From a virus, in the IMG/VR virus record IMGVR_UViG_3300048550_000335, positions 1 through 42,814 of that record: a stretch of DNA of 42,814 nucleotides, one strand, 5' to 3'. A model generated the notes under the pieces. It was given only the letters and a program-made list of their open reading frames with translations, searched no databases and was not told where the DNA came from. The position numbers were made by a program, and so were the translations under genes. This document shows, piece by piece, positions 1 to 10,500 of the stretch (position 1 is its first letter; every line of letters begins with the position of its first letter).

Positions 1-127
1 TTCTTCTCCTAACTAACAAGGAGGGCGAATCCCTCACAATGAGGGATCGCCCATAAAAGTCAAGCACCCACCACTCACCACAACCACCTACATGAATGAA
101 ACCTGCGGCGACGATTAGCGGCACATA
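1..127. repeat. Terminal direct repeat, left copy (127 bp)
   Basis: Bases 1-127 are identical to 42688-42814. The exact length of 127 equals the largest k-mer commonly used by short-read assemblers, so the simplest reading is a circular assembly graph (a circularly permuted or circular genome) cut open at this point, not a biological terminal repeat. The repeat holds the ribosome binding site of the leftward gene starting at 42686, plus an inverted repeat at 23-52. Confidence 0.95.
23..52. promoter_or_regulatory. Inverted repeat, possible operator
   Basis: The left arm 23-35 (GGGCGAATCCCTC) pairs with 41-52 (GAGGGATCGCCC): 12 base pairs with one bulged A and a 5-base loop. Read leftward, it covers the spacer and -10 of a candidate promoter (-35 TTGACT at 58-63, -10 CATTGT at 36-41, spacer 16). 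It could be an operator over that promoter or a leader hairpin of the transcript. Confidence 0.5.
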
Positions 128-304
128 CACAAGTAACTAGAGAGGGGGGTACAGGACACACCAACACACACAATGCAGACAACCCCACACCACAAGCACT
201 TGCAGTGCTCTTACGTGCGCGTCAAGTAGCACCGAGAGGCGGTTGACCGGGGCTGTGCCGGTGCTCCCCCCCTGATACCAGGTATATATGCGCTCTGATT
301 AGTT
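128..304. other. Non-coding region upstream of terL
   Basis: I see no gene here. It contains the palindrome AGCACT-TGC-AGTGCT at 195-209, a G-rich run near 145, and a TATATA -10-like element at 283-288, 17 bases before the first possible terL start. No convincing -35 lies at the right distance from that -10; TTGACC at 243-248 is too far. Together with the first 127 bases this is the longest gene-free stretch of the late half. Non-coding DNA just before terL is a common place for cos or pac signals, but no specific packaging motif can be recognised. Confidence 0.5.
277..296 (+). promoter_or_regulatory. Candidate late promoter -10 (TATATA) for terL
   Basis: TATATA at 283-288 sits inside CAGGTATATATGC. 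A transcript would begin near 295, about 10 bases before the first possible GTG start of terL. There is no clear -35, so this is only a candidate. Because the rightward genes downstream overlap almost without gaps, a promoter here could drive a long late transcript. Confidence 0.35.
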
Positions 305-2209
305 GTGTCATGGTTGGTTGCTTGTGGATATCTTGTGGATTACTGTGTGGGGGTGAAGAAGGCTGACTTGCGTAGGTGGGAGTCTTATTTCAGCCATCGT
401 GATGCTGGTCAGGGGGTGGATCAGGCTGCTCGTAAGGCGAGGATTAGTAGGTCTACTGCGTATCGGTTTGAGCGGGGGGATCAGGGTTCGGGTGGTTTGG
501 TTGCGGCGGCTGAACTTGGGGTGGTTCGGGTTGCTGGTGTGTTGGTGTCGCAGCCTTTGTCGGTGGAGGCTCGGAGGGCGTTGGATGATTTCGCGTTTTT
601 CCGGCTTCGGTATTTTGGGCGGAGGAGCACTCCTTGGCAGGAGCGTGCTGCGTATGAGGTTTTGCGTCGGTTGGAGACGCCGGATCGTGAGTATGTGGTG
701 ATGAATGAGCCGCCGGGGGCTGGTAAGAGCACGTTGTTTACGCATGATATTCCGTGTTGGTTGATTACGCGGGATCGTACGGTTCGTATTCAGATTGGGT
801 CGCGTACTGAGCGTCAGGCGCGCATGTATGTGTCGCGGATTAAGAAGAGCCTGGAGCGGGATGCTCCGTTGAGGGCGGGTGCGGAGGATATTGCTGAGGG
901 TCGGTCGTTTGATGCGGTGGCGACTCTTCAGGATGATTTTGAGGCGTTTAAGCCTGAGGGTCGTAGTGACATGTGGCGTGCGGAGTCGTTGGTTGTGCGG
1001 CAGTTGGATGGGACTGCCCTGGATGATAAGGAGCCGACGTGTTCGGCGTGGGGTCAGGACAGTGGTTTCCTTGGTGGCCGCTTTGATGTGGTGGTGTGGG
1101 ATGACCTTGTTGATCGTAAGAACGTGAAGACGCAGGAGTCGAAGGACAATATCCGGGAGTGGTGGGATTCGGAGGCTGAGACTCGCTTGGAGCCTGGTGG
1201 CGTGTTGTTGCTTCAGGGGCAGAGGATCGCTAACACGGACTTGTATCGGTATTGCTTGGATAAGAAGAACTTGGATGAGACGCCTAAGTACTCTCATGTT
1301 GTGTATAAGGCGCATGACGACACGATTTGTGAGAATGAGCATGGGCCGGAGGCTAAGCCGTGGCCTGAGGGGTGCTTGTTGGACCCGTATCGGATTCCTT
1401 GGTTGATGATTGAGCAGGCTAAGTTCCAGAACCCTCGTTATTTTGCGCTTCTGTACCAGCAGGAGGAGGGCACGGATGTTGGTGGCTTAATTTTGCCTGA
1501 GTGGATTGATGGGGGCGTTGATGGGGATGGGTACCCCGCGCCTGGGTGTACGGATCGGCAGAGGGACGCTGGTGAGGTACCGCCGCATTTGATTGACCGG
1601 GAGCATTGGTCGTTTGTGACGGTTGACCCGTCGCCTACTGAGTTTTGGGCTGTGATGTGGTGGGTGTATGACCCGAACACGGATCGTCGGTACTTGATTA
1701 ACATGTGGCGGCAGCGCATGAACCCTGAGGATTTCTTGTCGCTGGACTTGGATACGCATGAGTTCAGCGGTTTGATGTGTGATATTCGTCAGATGGGTAA
1801 TGACGCTGGCGTGCCGTTATCGCATGTAATCGTGGAGGTGAACGCGGCTCAGAGGTGGCTTTTGAGCCAGCCTCACGTGCAGCGGTGGATCGAATTGACG
1901 GGTATCACGTTTGTTCCGCACACGACAAGCGTAAATAAGCGTGACCCGAAGTTTGGGTTTGAGAGCATTGGTGACTTGTTCCGGCAGGGCTTCATTAGGA
2001 TGCCGTACAGCACCCCGACGGCTAGGTTGAACATGCAATATCTGATTACTGAGGCCATCCAGTACCCTGATGGGGACACGGATGACACTCTGATGGCTAC
2101 CTGGTTCATGAAATTGGCTATTGAGAACCACTACACTCCCGCCAGGATGGGTATGTACAGTATGCAACGTCCAAGTTACCTCTCAACCGCGAAGCGAGGT
2201 ATGTGGTGA
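305..2209 (+). CDS. terL: Terminase large subunit with N-terminal HTH
   Basis: This is the ATP-driven DNA-packaging motor and headful or cos nuclease. Walker A is PPGAGKST (residues 136-143) and Walker B is VVVWDD (262-267). The RNase-H-like nuclease acidic residues fit D441 (TVDPSP), E511 (VIVEVNAAQ) and D593/D594 (DTDDTLMA). Residues about 36-56 (GVDQAARKARISRSTAYRF) look like a helix-turn-helix, as usually found in a separate small terminase, and no separate small subunit is seen nearby. The start is uncertain: GTG at 305 lacks a Shine-Dalgarno, and GTG at 353 (codon 17) is an alternative that keeps the HTH. The portal gene overlaps the stop codon. Confidence 0.93.
   Translation: MSWLVACGYLVDYCVGVKKADLRRWESYFSHRDAGQGVDQAARKARISRSTAYRFERGDQGSGGLVAAAELGVVRVAGVLVSQPLSVEARRALDDFAFFRLRYFGRRSTPWQERAAYEVLRRLETPDREYVVMNEPPGAGKSTLFTHDIPCWLITRDRTVRIQIGSRTERQARMYVSRIKKSLERDAPLRAGAEDIAEGRSFDAVATLQDDFEAFKPEGRSDMWRAESLVVRQLDGTALDDKEPTCSAWGQDSGFLGGRFDVVVWDDLVDRKNVKTQESKDNIREWWDSEAETRLEPGGVLLLQGQRIANTDLYRYCLDKKNLDETPKYSHVVYKAHDDTICENEHGPEAKPWPEGCLLDPYRIPWLMIEQAKFQNPRYFALLYQQEEGTDVGGLILPEWIDGGVDGDGYPAPGCTDRQRDAGEVPPHLIDREHWSFVTVDPSPTEFWAVMWWVYDPNTDRRYLINMWRQRMNPEDFLSLDLDTHEFSGLMCDIRQMGNDAGVPLSHVIVEVNAAQRWLLSQPHVQRWIELTGITFVPHTTSVNKRDPKFGFESIGDLFRQGFIRMPYSTPTARLNMQYLITEAIQYPDGDTDDTLMATWFMKLAIENHYTPARMGMYSMQRPSYLSTAKRGMW
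324..343 (+). promoter_or_regulatory. Tandem DnaA-box-like sites
   Basis: CTTGTGGAT occurs twice exactly 11 bases apart (321-329 and 332-340). This gives two 9-mers, TGTGGATAT (324-332) and TGTGGATTA (335-343), each one base from the perfect box TGTGGATAA. If terL starts at 353, the pair lies just before the gene. The one-helical-turn spacing resembles the pair at 16435-16454. It may be coincidental. Confidence 0.35.
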
Positions 2210-4035
2210 GAAGCGTCGATGACATTCTGATGCTTTACAAGCAGCGCGTGACGCTGTACGGCGGCCTGCACGGGAAAATGCGGGTCATTCAGGATATTTA
2301 CAATGGTCAAGCGAAAGTACCGCTGCCGGAGGTGGAGCGAAACGCTCCGGCGAGCATCCCGAACTTGCTAGCGCAGGGCGTTGACCAAATGGCGGGTCGT
2401 ATCAGCAGCGTCACCCCTCAAGTGGTCTTTGCCGCGAAAGACCCTAATAAGCGCAGCGAGCATCGTCGGTCGGTGACTGCTAGCCGTGTCATTAGCGGGT
2501 ACTGGCAGTCCGACCGGCTGATGATGAAGATGAAGCAGCGTGCGCGTCACATGATCGCGTATGGCATGAGTCCTGTGGTGATCCGGTGGAACTACAAGCA
2601 CAAGACTCCCACTTGGCAGGTGCGTAACCCGTTGGAGACGTTCCCTAGCCCTGACACGCAGGCCGGTCAAACGACACCGAATGACTGCATTTTCGCGTAC
2701 CGACGGTCAGTTGGCTGGTTGAAGAACATGGGTTACGGGCCGCAGTTGTATCAACTGGTTGGTAATAACGACAGCCGCATGGACACGCAGATGCTGTTGC
2801 TGGAGTACGTGGATCGTGACGGAACGCACCTGATTTTGACGACGCATGAGGATGACGCTCACATGTACGCCGTCCCGATGAACACTTACGCGGGGCGTCG
2901 TCGCGCTGTGACGCTGGACATCTTGGAGAACCCAACTGGTCAGCCGATGGTTAGCGTCCCTATGCGGATAACGCTGGATACGGCGCAAGGGCAGTTCGAC
3001 AACATGATTGGCATGTACTACCACCAGGCGAAGTTGATGGCTCTGGAGTCGATTGCCGTGGAGAAGGGGATCTTCCCTGACACGTACCTAGTTTCGCGCC
3101 CTGGTGAGGTAGGTCGCTTCCTTGACGGGCCTCACGACGGGCGCACCGGCATGGTCAACGTTATTAGCGGTGGTGATATTCGTGAGGTGCAGTCGCAACC
3201 TGGGTATCTAACGAACCCCACTATTGACCGTTTGGAAAGGGCGCAGCGCGTAAGCGCGGGTATTCCAGCGGAGTTCGGCGGTGAAAGCGGTTCGAACATA
3301 CGTACGGGTAGGCGCGGGGACGCCGTGTTAAGCGCAGTTATTGACTACCCCGTGGCTGAAGCGCAGGAAACGTTTGGTTTCGCTTTGACGGAAGAAAATA
3401 AGGCGTGCATCGCGTTGGCTAAGAAAGTGCTTGGCAACGAGCCGGTGACTATTTACGTCGGGACTGGTAACACGAACTCTGCTGTGACGTACAAGGCGGA
3501 AACTGTGTTTAAGGAATCGGAGCATGTGGTTTCTTACCCGGTTGTTGGCTCTGATTTGAATCAGTTGATGATTGGGATGGGTCAGCGGATCGGTTTGGGC
3601 ATCATGTCTAAGGAGACAGCGGCCAGCATGGACCCTTTTGTGGATAACCCTGAGGTGGAGCGTGACCGGGTGACTGCTGAGGGTATTGAGCAGGCTTTGG
3701 TGCAGTCGATCCAGAATCAGGCGTCTCAGGGCGCGATACCGCCGTTAGTGTTGGCGAAGATCATGCGTTTGGTGCGCACCGACAAGATGGAACTTGCTGA
3801 AGCGTTCGCTAAAGTCACGGAAGACGCAGCGGAAGAAGCCCAAAGAGAGCAAGAAGCGGAAGGGCGACCGAGCGCAGAAGCGATGATGGCTCCAGCGGCT
3901 ATGTCGGCTATGGCTGGCCCTGAGGCTGCGGCACAAATACCGGGAGCAAACCAGACGCAGGAAAGCCTAGGGAACATGCTCAACACGCTCCGTAAAGGTG
4001 TTCGTGATCCTGGCATGGGTAGGGCGACGGTCTGA
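2206..4035 (+). CDS. Portal protein
   Basis: The protein is 609 residues, directly after terL, and has the length and character of podoviral-type portals. These form the dodecameric ring at the capsid vertex through which DNA enters and leaves. Recognisable portal-like stretches are the N-terminal helical region, the middle segment around PMVSVPMRITLDT, and a segment near GGDIREVQSQPGYLTNPTIDR followed by a glycine-rich loop. The C-terminus is alanine/methionine-rich and disordered-looking. GTG at 2206 overlaps the terL TGA by four bases with GAGG about 7 bases upstream; GTG at 2203 is an alternative. The assignment rests on position and overall pattern, with no catalytic motif to check. Confidence 0.85.
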   Translation: MRSVDDILMLYKQRVTLYGGLHGKMRVIQDIYNGQAKVPLPEVERNAPASIPNLLAQGVDQMAGRISSVTPQVVFAAKDPNKRSEHRRSVTASRVISGYWQSDRLMMKMKQRARHMIAYGMSPVVIRWNYKHKTPTWQVRNPLETFPSPDTQAGQTTPNDCIFAYRRSVGWLKNMGYGPQLYQLVGNNDSRMDTQMLLLEYVDRDGTHLILTTHEDDAHMYAVPMNTYAGRRRAVTLDILENPTGQPMVSVPMRITLDTAQGQFDNMIGMYYHQAKLMALESIAVEKGIFPDTYLVSRPGEVGRFLDGPHDGRTGMVNVISGGDIREVQSQPGYLTNPTIDRLERAQRVSAGIPAEFGGESGSNIRTGRRGDAVLSAVIDYPVAEAQETFGFALTEENKACIALAKKVLGNEPVTIYVGTGNTNSAVTYKAETVFKESEHVVSYPVVGSDLNQLMIGMGQRIGLGIMSKETAASMDPFVDNPEVERDRVTAEGIEQALVQSIQNQASQGAIPPLVLAKIMRLVRTDKMELAEAFAKVTEDAAEEAQREQEAEGRPSAEAMMAPAAMSAMAGPEAAAQIPGANQTQESLGNMLNTLRKGVRDPGMGRATV

Positions 4036-4409
4036 TGCCAAGAGCGAAGAAGCAAGGCGGTAAGCGGCAAGGCACGCCGGGGCAGGGTTACGCCAACCGT
4101 ACAGATCTGATGCAGAACTACGACATGCAAGCGGCTTCTCCTGCTGCTGGACCTCCGATGGCTGCTCCTGGAACGCCGCCAATGACTCCTGACGACTTGC
4201 CTAGTTTGAGCAGCCCAACTGCTGCACCTGACGAGCCAATTACCGCTGGTTTACCTATTGGCGCGGGTGAAGGACCGGCTCAGTTTGATTTGGCTGCTGA
4301 TGTCGCGTCGCTGCAACGATTCTTACCGCTTATTGAACCGGTTCTCAACGCACCAGACACTCCACAGTCAGTCAAAATGTTGTACCGGTACATCCGAAGC
4401 GGCGGCTAA
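4035..4409 (+). CDS. Hypothetical Pro/Ala-rich protein (124 aa)
   Basis: The family is not recognised. The N-terminus is basic (PRAKKQGGKRQG), the middle (residues about 30-75) is a low-complexity Pro/Ala/Met stretch that is probably disordered, and the last 40 residues look helical. The ATG overlaps the portal stop as TGATG, so it is translationally coupled to the portal. Its position suggests a minor head or internal virion component. Confidence 0.7.
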   Translation: MPRAKKQGGKRQGTPGQGYANRTDLMQNYDMQAASPAAGPPMAAPGTPPMTPDDLPSLSSPTAAPDEPITAGLPIGAGEGPAQFDLAADVASLQRFLPLIEPVLNAPDTPQSVKMLYRYIRSGG

Positions 4410-4411
4410 CT

Positions 4412-4594
4412 ATGGCTAATGACGGTTTTATTCGTGACCTGGCGGCGTTCACGGAAGCGTTAGGGGTTAAGGCCGCTCCGCACGCGGTTTATTTAGCGTT
4501 GGTCCCGTGGCCTGACACGCAATCACGGGACACGTTTATTAAGAACTTGACCGGTAAAGATCCTCGTCGCAGCACAGACCAGAGGAATCCATGA
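4412..4594 (+). CDS. Small hypothetical protein (60 aa)
   Basis: It encodes 60 residues with no recognised domain. The start lies two bases after the previous stop, and the final TGA overlaps the ATG of the giant gene as ATGA, which argues for a real, coupled gene. The ribosome binding site is weak. It lies between the portal and giant-protein genes of the late operon. Confidence 0.6.
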   Translation: MANDGFIRDLAAFTEALGVKAAPHAVYLALVPWPDTQSRDTFIKNLTGKDPRRSTDQRNP

Positions 4595-7500
4595 GTAATA
4601 CTCGTAAAGCCAACAATAAACGTTTACGTGAGATTGAGGCGTGGCGCACAAAACAAAAGTTGCGTGTCCAAAACGATTTTGATTACAAGCAGCAGTTAGG
4701 GCAGTACCGGGTTGACCAGTGGTGGCAAAACCCCGAAAACCCGAACTATGACTACTACCGCAGTAAGCGCGGTCAGACTTCTCCGAACCTTGTCGCTAAC
4801 TCTGACTTGAACACTATTTATCGTAGTCCTGACCAGTTAGCCCGTAACCCTGAACTGTCACCAGCGTTTCCTACTAGCCGCACGCTAGATCCGCGATTAG
4901 ACGATCCAACGGACATCGCAGAAACGTTCAAGACTGAAGAAATCGAAGAAATGCGGAAGAACCCGCAGAAGTGGTTAGAGGACAACGCTAAAGAAGCGGG
5001 TGTTTGGGAAGGTCTCCGTGACCGTGGCTTAAGTGCTATGGCAAGCCTGTTTAACTATGAAGACGACGCTGACCTGGAACTTTTGGGTTTGGATTTAGGC
5101 GGCATCGAAAGCGTGTGGGACGGCGTGTGGAAACGGCTTGCTGGCGGATACAACCTGCTCAGTATTGGGTTTGGTGGCTTGTTGTCTGCTGCTCCTGGCG
5201 GAGTGCGTACTTTGTCGTACGACGAGTTAAGTGCCGGGTACAGCCCGTGGGAGATCTTTAATGAGGGTGCTATTGGGTTAAAGGAAGACGCTGCGCCTTC
5301 ACCCATGCAAATCGCCATAACCAGTGTTGGTATTGAGGCTGCTCGTATCCGGCGGGGTGAAGGTCGGCTGGCAGACTTGGCCTTATTGAACCCAGCCACT
5401 TTGCCGTTTGTTGCTGCTGCGTATTTGGCTCCTGACTCTCCTTTGCAGGATAAAGACTTTGACATTATGGATGATGAGAGCCGCGTAGAGGCTTTTGCGT
5501 CTGGTCCCGAAAAGTTTTTTAGTGGTTTTGGCGACGCGGCGTTAATGTTCGCTGACCCGCTCATTGGCGCGGGTGTTGTCGCCAAAGTGGGTAAGGCTGG
5601 TGCTCTTGGCACAACGTTTAGTAAAGCCGGTAAGAAGAAAGCAGCCAACGCTTTTGATCAACAAACTTTTGAAATCATTAAGGAAGTTGATGAAGGGGTT
5701 GCTGCACAAGCGCAAACCGCGAAGCAAGCGGGGGATAACCGGCCTCTACTAGAAATTGTTTTTGACAGTCTTACTGATCAAGTAGATGGCAAGAATGATT
5801 TAACTCGGGTAGTCGCGTTGTTGGAGAAAACTGCGAAACTTGATCCCAGCACTAACAGCATCGCTCCTATTATGCGTTTAGCGCAACAGTTAACGGCGCG
5901 TAAGGCTGATGGGTCAAAACAAGTTACTGCTCGTGAAATAAGTCGCCGTCGGGAGTTTGAGAATAACCCGAACGCCGACATTCTCGCGGACATGTTGGAG
6001 CAAGCCAACGACCCAATTACTGCGTCTTTGATTATTCGTGCCTCGGCGGGTGACGCCACAGCCACTCGCCTGTTGCGTAATTTTGTGAACCCGGCCATGG
6101 GTGACGCTTTGAAGTTGCGCCAAAAGGAAGCGTTAGTTCTTGCTGTTGCTTCTGGCTCTGAGGATGTTCCAATTGTTCGCAATTGGTTAGAGCAAACAAA
6201 GCAAAACATCGCTAACGACAAAAAACTTTTAGAAAAACAGAAAAAAGACGCAGAAGAACGCAAACCACAACGAGTCACCCAAGACACAGAAGTTGACCCT
6301 GATGTCATGGACAACCTTGAGACGGCCATTATCAAAGACCTTGACGATCAACTAGAGATCCTTGAGGAACTTGATCAGATCATTCTTGGTGGCGAAAAGG
6401 ATGCGTTAGCGCGACGCGAACTTATGGACCTGCAAGACCAAGAGCCAGTAATGGCCGTCAAAATTGCTGAAGCCGCACTGCAACAAGCAGACGCGACCGG
6501 CAAAATCCTCAGTGACGAGTTAGCGGCTTTGCGCCTTGGTTACAAAGATTTTTACGTCCCGTACAAGGACAACCCTGTTTCTCGTACAGTGATGGCTAGT
6601 CGTGAGCGATCAGCCCGAGCGAAGTACCAGTACACCAAAGAAGGCACGAGCATCCTGCCTAAACGACAGGTTCGCACAGACCCTAAAACTGGTGAGGGAT
6701 TGCGCGACGGCATGGGTCAGTTGGTGTACGAACCCCGCCGCATCTTTAACCAAAACGAGTGGTTCAGTAGTTCCAGCATTGATGGCGTAAGTCGGTTCCG
6801 TCGTAACGTCCGTATTTGGCGTTGGGCTGGTGAGGCTAACCCTGTCGGGTATTTAGGTCTAAAAGGCACAAGCACGGTAGGCATGGAGCGGGAAGTAGAC
6901 GCGATGCTCCGCAGCATTGATGCTTACAAAGGTACTCCCGAACGGGTTCAGCGAGGCTCAGAACTGCGTAACAACTTAATCAAAGCAATCAAGCAAGGTC
7001 AGGTTGATGGTTACGAAGCGGTCAGAATGTTTGAGCGTGCTGTCGCTGAAGACATTATTAGGTACTACGGCTTGGCTGACGAACTTGTGCGAGCCGACCA
7101 GGATGTAGCCACAGTTGCGCAGGCGGTTATTAAGAAGGCTCAACGGCAACGCGACGAAATCTTTCAAAGGCTAAACAGTAAAGACCCTGACACTAAATGG
7201 TGGGCTGACCCTGAAGGTGGCATTGATTACAGCCCGTTCTTAGAAGCGCAGGCAGCCAACGGCACTATGGTCATCAACTTTGACGAGTTGCAGAAAGTCA
7301 TGAAACAGGTTGGGACCGACACCAGCCTGCAAAGCAAGTGGCGGCAAAGCATGACTATTGGGGCCGACCTTGGCGTAGAAACGTTTAACAAGTTGTATGG
7401 AACGTTCAATAACCTGTGGCGTCCTGCTACTTTGCTACGAGCCTCCTACACGCAACGTAACGTCTTTGAAGGCTCTATCCGTGCTATGGCCTACACGCAC

Positions 7501-10500
7501 TCGCTACGACCGCTTCTGTGGCCTGCACAGGCAGCATTTGACGGTGTGTACAACCTTATGGGCGTCAACAAGGCTAGATCTGCTAGGGCCGTTGCTAAAG
7601 CCCGTGCACGATTGGATGATGCTGGTGGTAAAGACGACGCTGTTGCAAAAGGCAGAAGCGCGGAAAACGTGGAAGCACGCCGACAGGAGCAGCAGTTAGT
7701 TGTTGCTCTGCAACAAGAACCGTCGCTTGCTCCGCAAAACGTACGAATTGCGGTGTACGGAAGTAGAAGTTTAGTTCCAGACGCTGTGCCTGCGGGTGCG
7801 CCTGGTGGAGCCTATCCTCCTGGAACCAGAGTTGACGCCGTATCGGTAAGCGGAGTTCCTATTCTGCGGCCTAGTGATGAACTAGGTATGAGCCCTGAGA
7901 TCCGTGAGTATTCCCCAGCCGACCAAAATCAGGTGGATTATCTAAACGGTGAACCCCAGCCAGTATCTATAAAGTCACTGCAAACCCGTATCACGACGCT
8001 GCGCAATAACAATCCGGATGCGACTGACGATGAAATCGTTGAACTGCTGTTGGCTGGTGACGATCCGGTAGCGGAACTGGCTCGTCAGATGTACCAAGCA
8101 GATTTTGATGACGTTCCTTTAGAAACGTTAGACGAAGCCGACACTGGTTTGGGTGGCACGGTTGATGATTACGAGGCTGAAGCCGACGAGTTCATGCGGT
8201 TGTCTCCCGACGATGAGGATGCGTTTGAGACTGGAGCAGATGGGCCGCAACGGTTCAACGTAGTAGACCTGGCCGACGAGGTGCCAGAAGAAACTCAACA
8301 AAGTGTTGTTCGTGAACAAGTCAACAGGCTGCGTGGTACAAGTTACCAGCGGTTCCTGCGGGAAATTAGAGAAAATAATGCGCGAGGCGGGGGAGCCAGG
8401 GACGATGGACGCGGCAATCTTGTGCGAGACAACAAAGGCAACATTATCGTTGATCGTCGTGATCCAGCGAACTTAGAGCGTAAAGGCAGTGAGCCGCGCC
8501 CTGCATCTGTTGGCGGCAGAACCAGTAACGACCCGCTAGACCTAGAAGCCTTCAACTTAGGTGAACAAGAAATAGGTGTACGGGCTACACGGGAAGAAGT
8601 AGACGCATGGGAAGCGGCGTACGAGGCTGAGTTACGCGCTAACCCTGAAGCGATGGAACACATCGGCTGGTTTGGTAGCCCTGGAATCAACATTAGTGGC
8701 CCTCCGGCGCAGGTGCGCGTCATCCGCAAGATCGCCGGCGAGCAAGACCAACAAACACAGGCACTTGCGTTATCAAAACTTCCAGAAGATTTCGAGCCGT
8801 TTACGTTCCCTGATGACACTCCAGGCGAAATCGTAGTCAATCCCAATGCGGAGTCTCGGAGCGTTACTAAGTTGCCTCCTCCTGGTACGCAGATATTACC
8901 TGGTGATCGTGTAGATGTAGGCGTATTGATTTACATGCAGTTAAAGCGTGCGTACGACGCTAACAGTCAAGCAGCAACTCGCACTATTCTTGTTGGTAAC
9001 GAAACCGATGGCACTAACGGTCTTGTAACGGCAGTTGCTAGAAGTATTGGTTTTGACGTTAAACGATTTGACGTAATAGATAATGACGGTTTGCAGACAG
9101 CCAAGGATCTTGTTCAGAGGCGACTGCACCAGCAGGCTCTTTTAGATTACGAGTTAAACCCAACCAAAGACGGACCACCTGAACTGTCTGAGTTTGACTA
9201 CGTGCAGCGTTACAATACGCCGTTACTTCCTGAGGATAAAGTAAGTATTGGTTGGGGTGAGGCCAACGATGGCAGTTTCGGTTATCTTGACGCTGATCGC
9301 AACATCATCCCAGAACTACAACCATCAATCAAAGGAAACGAAAACCCAGAACTACGAAGACTTATTTTTCAGGAACTTTACCGGATTCGTGACAAGCGGA
9401 TGCGCACAGGGAATAACCGGCCTCATCAAGTTATTGCTTTCCAGGGTCGTGGAAAATCAGGGGGCTGGAGCGGCGGAGTTAATTCAGCAGTTACTGGAGC
9501 GGTATTGGTCGAACCGTCTAGTTCCCGATCCCGGCGGGTCACGGATTTCTTTGAGGACACTGACAAGTACGATCAGGACGGCCCCATACCAACTCAACGG
9601 TTCCAAATCGAAACAGGTGACCGGGCACAGGCTGACGCTGTAATTTACACAGATTTCCCGGCACAGGAATACGGGATAGGGGCACCAGATCGGCTTAAGC
9701 CACCTGAAACACCAAGTGAGCCAGTGCCAGACGTTTTGCCTGCGCCAGCGACCGCAAGCAAAAAACCGCGAAGGGTAAGCGAGGATGATCCCACTACGCG
9801 CAGGCCAACGTTAGCGGAGGCTGTGGAACTCATCAATGCGCGGGAAGACGCAAAGAAAGCCCGTGGTGAGCGTCATATTTTTTCGCCAGAAAAACGCCTC
9901 GAAGAAGCCAAACTACTTATTTCGAGGTACGGCAGAGGTAAGGGCGGAAAGGGCAAGGGAGCCGTGCCTTCTGCTGCACACGCACTGCGTGACCTTGTAG
10001 ATGAGCAAGGCAATCCTCTTTTAGATAAGCAAGGAAATGTCATCCAAGGAGTATCTGATGACGGGTTGGCTATTGATTTGCTAGGTGGGGATTCACCGAG
10101 AACTCCATCAGTACTAGGTGGTTATCCAGATCCAGAACAATCAATGTACGCAGGAGTTACTGCGGCTCGTAGTGCAAAAGCAGGTAGGAATAGGCAAGAA
10201 CTCCCGCAGACGCCACAAGGAATTGACGACATTACCGGTGACTGGAGGCCACGACCTTCTACGGCTTACCCAAATGAGGGTTTTGTAGCAACATATCCGG
10301 TTGCGACCTTAGACGACGGTATTCCGGTTCAACGTTTTGTTACTGAGGCTGAAGCGCAAGCAGAACTTGTCCGGTTGCGACAAATAATGAATGACACCAA
10401 TGAGGTAACAGACGCTTACATTGATGCTCGTTTAGAGCAGGTATCGGGAACTCGTTTTGGTAAGTGGTGGAAAGCCAACATTATTGGTGCTCGCCGTCAA

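Noticed and set aside
243-288. TTGACC at 243-248 as -35 for the TATATA element at 283-288
   Set aside because: The spacer would be 34 bases, about twice the usable length.
308-1342. 344-residue leftward frame opposite terL
   Set aside because: It lies wholly antisense to the clear terminase gene, has an Arg/Leu/His-biased composition typical of a shadow frame, and no ribosome binding site.
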